From: Symbiodinium kawagutii
Lineage: Eukaryota; Sar; Dinophyceae; Suessiales; Symbiodiniaceae
NCBI GenBank assembly: GCA_009767595.1
Contig: VSDK01018072.1
Span: forward strand, 22,878-86,877
Direction of reading: 5' to 3'
DNA length: 64,000 bases
Part shown: positions 59,601 to 64,000 of the stretch, piece after piece
Layout: every line of letters begins with the position of its first letter
How positions within the stretch are numbered: the stretch's first letter is position 1
Notes under the pieces: model-generated
What the model saw: the letters and a program-made list of their open reading frames with translations, nothing else
Databases searched by the model: none
Told to the model about the DNA's origin: nothing
Made by a program: the position numbers and the translations under genes

Positions 59601-61625
59601 AAGCTTCAGGAAAACATGTCAAACTGAGATATCTGGTAAGTTTGGGAATGCAGAAGCCAGGAGTGCATCGATTCTCAGCATGAGCACTGACAAACATCAA
59701 TCAAGCCAGCGCATGTCAGAACAGTTCCAGGTCTGCTTGATCGGTTTTGGCATGCGACATATGCCAAAGGCAATCGCAGCTATTTCATCTATCCTTCACT
59801 TGTGTTTCTCGCTGCTTCTACATGGTGTGAAAGCAACATCTAAATTGATATTGATGGTACCAGGTCTCCATGGGCATCCCTAAACTTCCCCAAAAAGAGA
59901 GGATGATAATGGTAGATAGATCCCTAAAAATAAACCACCGCCGGTACTAACAATGGCTTAGCTCATATCAACTACCCTCAGTTTCACAAGAAACGGCTTG
60001 GAAAGCACAAAAACATCCTTTGAAAAATTTGATGCCCCACTGTTATCCGCAGTCTCCTCAGCCTCCGATGGCAAAGAGACAGTCGAACCCAGCGGCCCCA
60101 AGGTCTGGGAGCCAGTGAAATCCGTTCCTTGGGCAACTCATGTGGTGATAGGGGACTCAAAAATGCTGTGTTTAGTAATATAAATAATGAATCTTGGATG
60201 ATTTGGGGGTACCCCTATGGCTTGAGAAACACACAGGTTTTTGTTTGTTTTGATCGTTTTTGATCAAATGAGGAGCACAGTAAGATAACTATTGGATCAA
60301 GTGTTGGGTGGAGAAATGTGTGTGTGTGTGTGTGTGGGGGTTCTGTTTGCTTTGTTGGGCCCACTTCGATAAATTCTTTTCCCATACCTCCAACCAACTG
60401 AAAGATGATCACAGAAATAGGCAAACTGTTTGGGGCGCGCCGGAACGCCCTGGCTTCGACCAGCAAATACCGGCAATAAACCAAAACATTTGGGAAATTG
60501 ACCATGCAGCAGCATGGTTCACCTTGTTTGCGCTAAGGGGCTCTACAGGAAAGTGGCCACAGTGACTTAGCCAGTTGGGCTTGATGCTGTGGACCAGGTT
60601 CTTTCCGAATTGCCCCAAACAAAGAACCAGCAAATACTATGTGATTCAAACCGCAGCTCACTGTCTCCATATCAACACTCTGGAATTTTGGTCGCTGCAG
60701 CAAAAGACATTGATAGAACAAAAACCCATATCTTTTTCATGAGGTATTCAATATTGAATCATGATATCTAAATACATTCATTTATTTGTTTAAAAAGTTG
60801 CAATACAAAAACAGTGACATATCTAAACGAGGAAACAGAAGCTGATTGCTTGTACGTGTGTGTGTGCGTGTGTGTGTGCAACTTGGGGCATCATTAGAAA
60901 CCTGGTTTAAACATTGCGGATTTGCCTCCATGGGTGTCGAGTTTCGAGGATAAGTGGAGCTGGACAATCTTGAGGACCACCCATTGCAAATCTGGATTTA
61001 CAAACTTCGCAACGTAGAAACAAACGACTAGAACAATGCTTCTACTCACAGCGACCGCAGTGATCCTGGGTGACCCAGGTACTTTCCAAAATTCCATGGT
61101 ATAAAGCATATGGCATCGCATGAGAATACAACAACTACTATCACTAGCATCCACTGGCATCCACTAGCAAGGAAAAAAGGCTATTTTGAATCCACCCCAA
61201 CATCTCCCACACCCTCCTGACTCCACCGTCACCTTGCCGCTCAGACTCTCAAGCCACCCAAGTTCACAGTCCTCAAGGTCAGCTTAGGGCCCCCGGACGT
61301 GGTCATACGGTGCACAAGGGACCGCTAAGAATGCAATGAATCCAATGAATCGAATTTGATTTCCATTACTGACTGGCAACATGGCGCTGAGACAAAGAAA
61401 AGGACTGCATTCCACGTAAAGAAAGGTGTTGAAACTTTGACGAAATATGTACATAAGCATTCTAGATATTCTAGATTTAGATGCTCCGGAAATCATGAGC
61501 TTTTGTGGTCGGAAAGCCGGGTGCACAGCTGACAGCAGGCACAGCATGTGCCCCAGAAAATCTTGCGTCTGCGATGAGTCTTACAGGGATCCTCATGCGA
61601 AATCCCATCAGCTGCTGGAATGGGC
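56649..61625. other. Mostly non-coding, ambiguous open frames
   Basis: Best pieces: a 116-codon plus frame at 57493-57843 (contains VPAHLLDAVVDNTAGQSQ), a GC-rich block at 58262-58450 open in several frames, and 59980-60150, which is protein-like on both strands (plus: SFEKFDAPLLSAVSSASDG). None can be anchored to a family or a splice model. GT microsatellites lie at 60317-60336 and 60855-60879. Copies of ATGGATATC cluster at 58184-58262. Confidence 0.4.
60317..60879. repeat. Two (GT)n microsatellites
   Basis: Runs of about 10 GT units at 60317-60336 and about 12 units at 60855-60879, the second with a single C interruption. The sequence between them is not repetitive. Confidence 0.9.
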
Positions 61626-62608
61626 TCAAGGCCCCCGCCTTTGCAAGCCAAGCTTCACGTCTGTGAGGCAATGCTTGAGATCCTTCATCTGACTCCGTAG
61701 GAACAGCAAACTCAAGGTCGTATCTTGCGATCCTTGGCCACAGTAATTAGATTCCCACTGAAACAAGATGAAACCAGTCAGGCCAAAGGAGAGCTACGGC
61801 GGCAACACTAGCAAACTGCTAACAAACCTTAACAAACCAAAACCAAGGGTACTGAATCAAACAAGCAAACTGAAGCATGACCTGAGCTGGTTCCGCAACA
61901 TGACTACCCAACCAGGGCTGAAACTGTGCGACTCGTTTGCCACGGCAGGGCGCTCATCTTAACCACCTGCTCCACGAACTCAGTGTAGGCGATGTCGCCC
62001 GAGCCATCTTCGTCCAATACTCTGAACAAAGATTGCCTTGGCAAGAAAAGTGGACACGGAATATCTTATAAATGTCATAGGAATGTCAAAGGAATGTCAA
62101 AGGAATATCTTTTTTTTCTGGGAGAATGATGGAGGACGTGTGAAACTAAGGTTCCATTCCTTTTGCGAGTCTTGGGTCATGCAATTTTTCTTTCGATGCC
62201 TTTCAGCTTCAGCACCCCATGCGGTGTCTTATACTGTTTTGAGCGTGCAATGATGCAACAAAAGTTCCCTTCAAGGCTACAAAATTCAGACCGCCGGGGT
62301 TGTCGTGACCTGTGCCAGCTGTGCCACCTGGCCATTTTGATCATTTTGTCTCCAAATATCTCCGTGTGGCTACCTAGTTCACCCGAAGTTTTCGCACAAT
62401 GTTGGGAGTCATCAAGGGTCTCTCTCTTGGGGGCCATTGTTTCGTAACGCGGGGAATGGCAGAAATGGACACTCGAACAGTTGGTTGGACGGAGCCCGAG
62501 ACACATGTCTTCCCTCTCCACGTCCATCAAGCGCATCTGCTCTTGGAACTCCGGCAGGCGGTCGTAGCCGTTCAGCAATTCGTCCAAGGAAATGTAGCCA
62601 CTGTGGTC
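61626..62608 (-). CDS. EF-hand calcium-binding protein, 3' part of gene
   Basis: Exon 62608-62505 starts inside an EF-hand loop (DHSGYISLDELLNGYD) and continues FQEQMRLMDVERED. Exon 62036-61967 carries a second loop, LDEDGSGDIAYTEFVEQ, with all calcium-ligand positions present. The two exons join in phase across a 468-bp GT-AG intron to read EREDMQSLFRVLDEDGSGD. A possible last exon, 61688-61626, gives MKDLKHCLTDVKLGLQRRGP and a stop; the preceding donor is uncertain (VEQ or VVKM). The linker MDVEREDM between paired EF-hands is one I recall from dinoflagellate voltage-gated-channel-like proteins, where EF-hands follow the pore. No channel segment is visible here, so the 5' part lies beyond the window, was missed, or is lost. 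Confidence 0.68.
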
Positions 62609-63584
62609 CTGACTCGATTCACTTCTTTGCCAATGGCAGCTCCACGTGCCATGACGTAGTCTTGGGATTTTTAGACTTGTTTTGGATTCTTGGCCAACAA
62701 GAAGGGATAGGAAGGAATTTTGGCGATTCAAGAAGGCGTCCCAAGGGCGTAATCTCTCAACCAAGCAGCCACTGACCGTTGGTGGCGGTGTAAGGCAGTT
62801 GAAACACGAGTCACATTCTCCGCTGCTATGCTATCAGTTTCATGGCAACCAGGCAAAGTATCAACACTTGATCTAGCATGATCTAACTTTTGAAGGGACA
62901 CCTGCCGTGTTAATTGATCCGCAATGACAAAAACTTAATTATTCGTCAGGCACCCGTGCACTTCAGCCTTTCAGCAAAAACTCCTACCTCCAACAATTGA
63001 AATCCTGTTGATGGCACACTCTCACACGCACAACCACGCACAAACGCCAGCATTCAAACTGTTTCTCCCTCTCAGCTTTAAAGTCCAAATGAGACAGTCA
63101 TCATTCGATGATGATTGTGGTATGCAATGTGTCAGCTTGGCCTAGTGGCTCGATGCATTTGGATGCCCCTGGCCTCGCTCTAGCGATTCTTCCTGTTCGC
63201 TTTCTAGATGCGTCATCTCATCCCCGTACACTTTGAAAACCCTGCATGTCACACGGATGCTTCTACAGCATTCTACAGCCATACCATGGTTATTCATGGT
63301 CCCACTAACAACTAGAAGATCTGTGTTTATCCATGGTGTCTATGACATGAAAAGGTCATGTCCAACGTACACATTGGAAGCTCTGCCACCCCAAAGATCC
63401 GTCGGTTGGTGCCCATGACATGCCCTCACCCGGTTCCTCGTCTAAGGCCTCGCACAAGGCCAGCAGCTGGCCTCACGTCACAAATAGCTACGGCTTGGAA
63501 GAACTTTTTTCCCCAGATAGCTGGAAGCTATAGAGGTTCTTACTTCCAAAAGAAAGGGTGCTTGTCGGCGAACTTTTTGGTGGA
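62609..63584. other. Upstream flank of the EF-hand exons, no exon found
   Basis: The exon preceding 62608 should end within an EF-hand loop, but I found no matching block in this stretch. The sequence is of mixed composition with short frames only. A tRNA-A-box-like word at about 63138 has no B box. Confidence 0.5.
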
Positions 63585-64000
63585 GGGTGCTGTCGGCAGG
63601 TGCTGTCGGTAGGTGCTGTGGGCGGGTGCTGTCGGCAGGTGCTGGTGGAAGGTGCTGTCGGCAGGTGCTGTTGGCAGGTGCTGTCGGCAGGTGCTGTTGG
63701 CAGGTGCTGTTGGCAGGTGCTGGTGGCAGGTATTGTCGACAGGTGCTGTCGGCAGGTGCTGTTGGCAGGTGCTGTCGGCAGGTGCTGTTGGCAGGTGCTG
63801 ATGGCAGGTGCTGTCGGCAGGTGCTGGTGGGCAGGTGCTGTCGGCAGGTGCTGTCGGCAGGGGCTGGTGGCAGGTGCTGTGGGCAGGTGCTGGTTGGCGG
63901 GTGCTGTCAGCAGGTGCCGTCGGCAGGTGCTGTTGGCAGGTGCTGTCGGCAGGTGCTGTTGGCAGGTGTTGTCGGCAGGTGCTGTCGGCAGGTGCTGTTG
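63585..64000. repeat. 13-bp minisatellite, runs off the window end
   Basis: More than 30 head-to-tail copies of GCTGTCGGCAGGT and GCTGTTGGCAGGT, with variants GCTGGTGGCAGGT and GCTGTGGGCAGGT. The period is 13 bp with a few 14-bp steps. Frames across it read a Gly/Ala/Val/Cys/Trp peptide cycle caused by the repeat. The array continues beyond base 64000. Confidence 0.97.

Noticed and set aside
63130-63200. tRNA A-box-like word TTGGCCTAGTGG
   Set aside because: No B box at the right distance and no acceptor stem could be paired.
1-64000. CRISPR array or prokaryotic operon
   Set aside because: All regular repeats are contiguous tandem units without unique spacers, and coding sequence is split by spliceosomal-type introns.

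Overview
The window looks like nuclear DNA of a dinoflagellate, probably a symbiodiniacean or a relative. Coding sequence is sparse and split into short exons. Almost every splice acceptor I can place reads AG|G. Several introns are best explained by GA-AG or GC-AG ends, and neighbouring genes share one strand. The four best-supported proteins match, from memory and without a search, families that occur in very high copy in dinoflagellate genomes. I see no prokaryotic operon logic, no rRNA and no convincing tRNA.

The core is a head-to-tail block of four genes on the minus strand. In transcription order they are: gene A (about 33.09 to 23.86 kb), gene B (22.63 to 18.32 kb), gene C (17.61 to 16.55 kb) and gene D (15.02 to 12.86 kb). 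Gene A has an acidic and a lysine-rich low-complexity section followed by a core with motifs ordered like a C5-cytosine-methyltransferase fold. Gene B is a many-exon helical protein with an Ala/Pro-rich section and a charged C-terminus. Gene C is a complete 3-exon gene with a GIY-YIG/T5orf172-like core. Gene D is a complete 3-exon, 628-residue protein whose conserved residues are ordered as in CACTA-type (CMC) DDE transposases. A fifth minus-strand gene near the right edge (62.61 to 61.63 kb) carries two EF-hand calcium sites; its upstream part was not found.

The flanks (1 to 12.8 kb and 34 to 61.6 kb) are mostly non-coding. They hold scattered candidate exons of low confidence and many simple or tandem repeats: several arrays with a 10-bp period, a 54-bp repeat, trinucleotide arrays, and a 13-bp minisatellite that runs off the right end.

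Genes C and D, and perhaps A, resemble proteins of mobile or selfish origin. The block therefore reads as a nest of proliferating dinoflagellate gene families rather than a metabolic pathway. Exon ends for C, D, the A core (27.42 to 26.56 kb) and the two EF-hand exons are supported by matching phase. Exon ends elsewhere are approximate.
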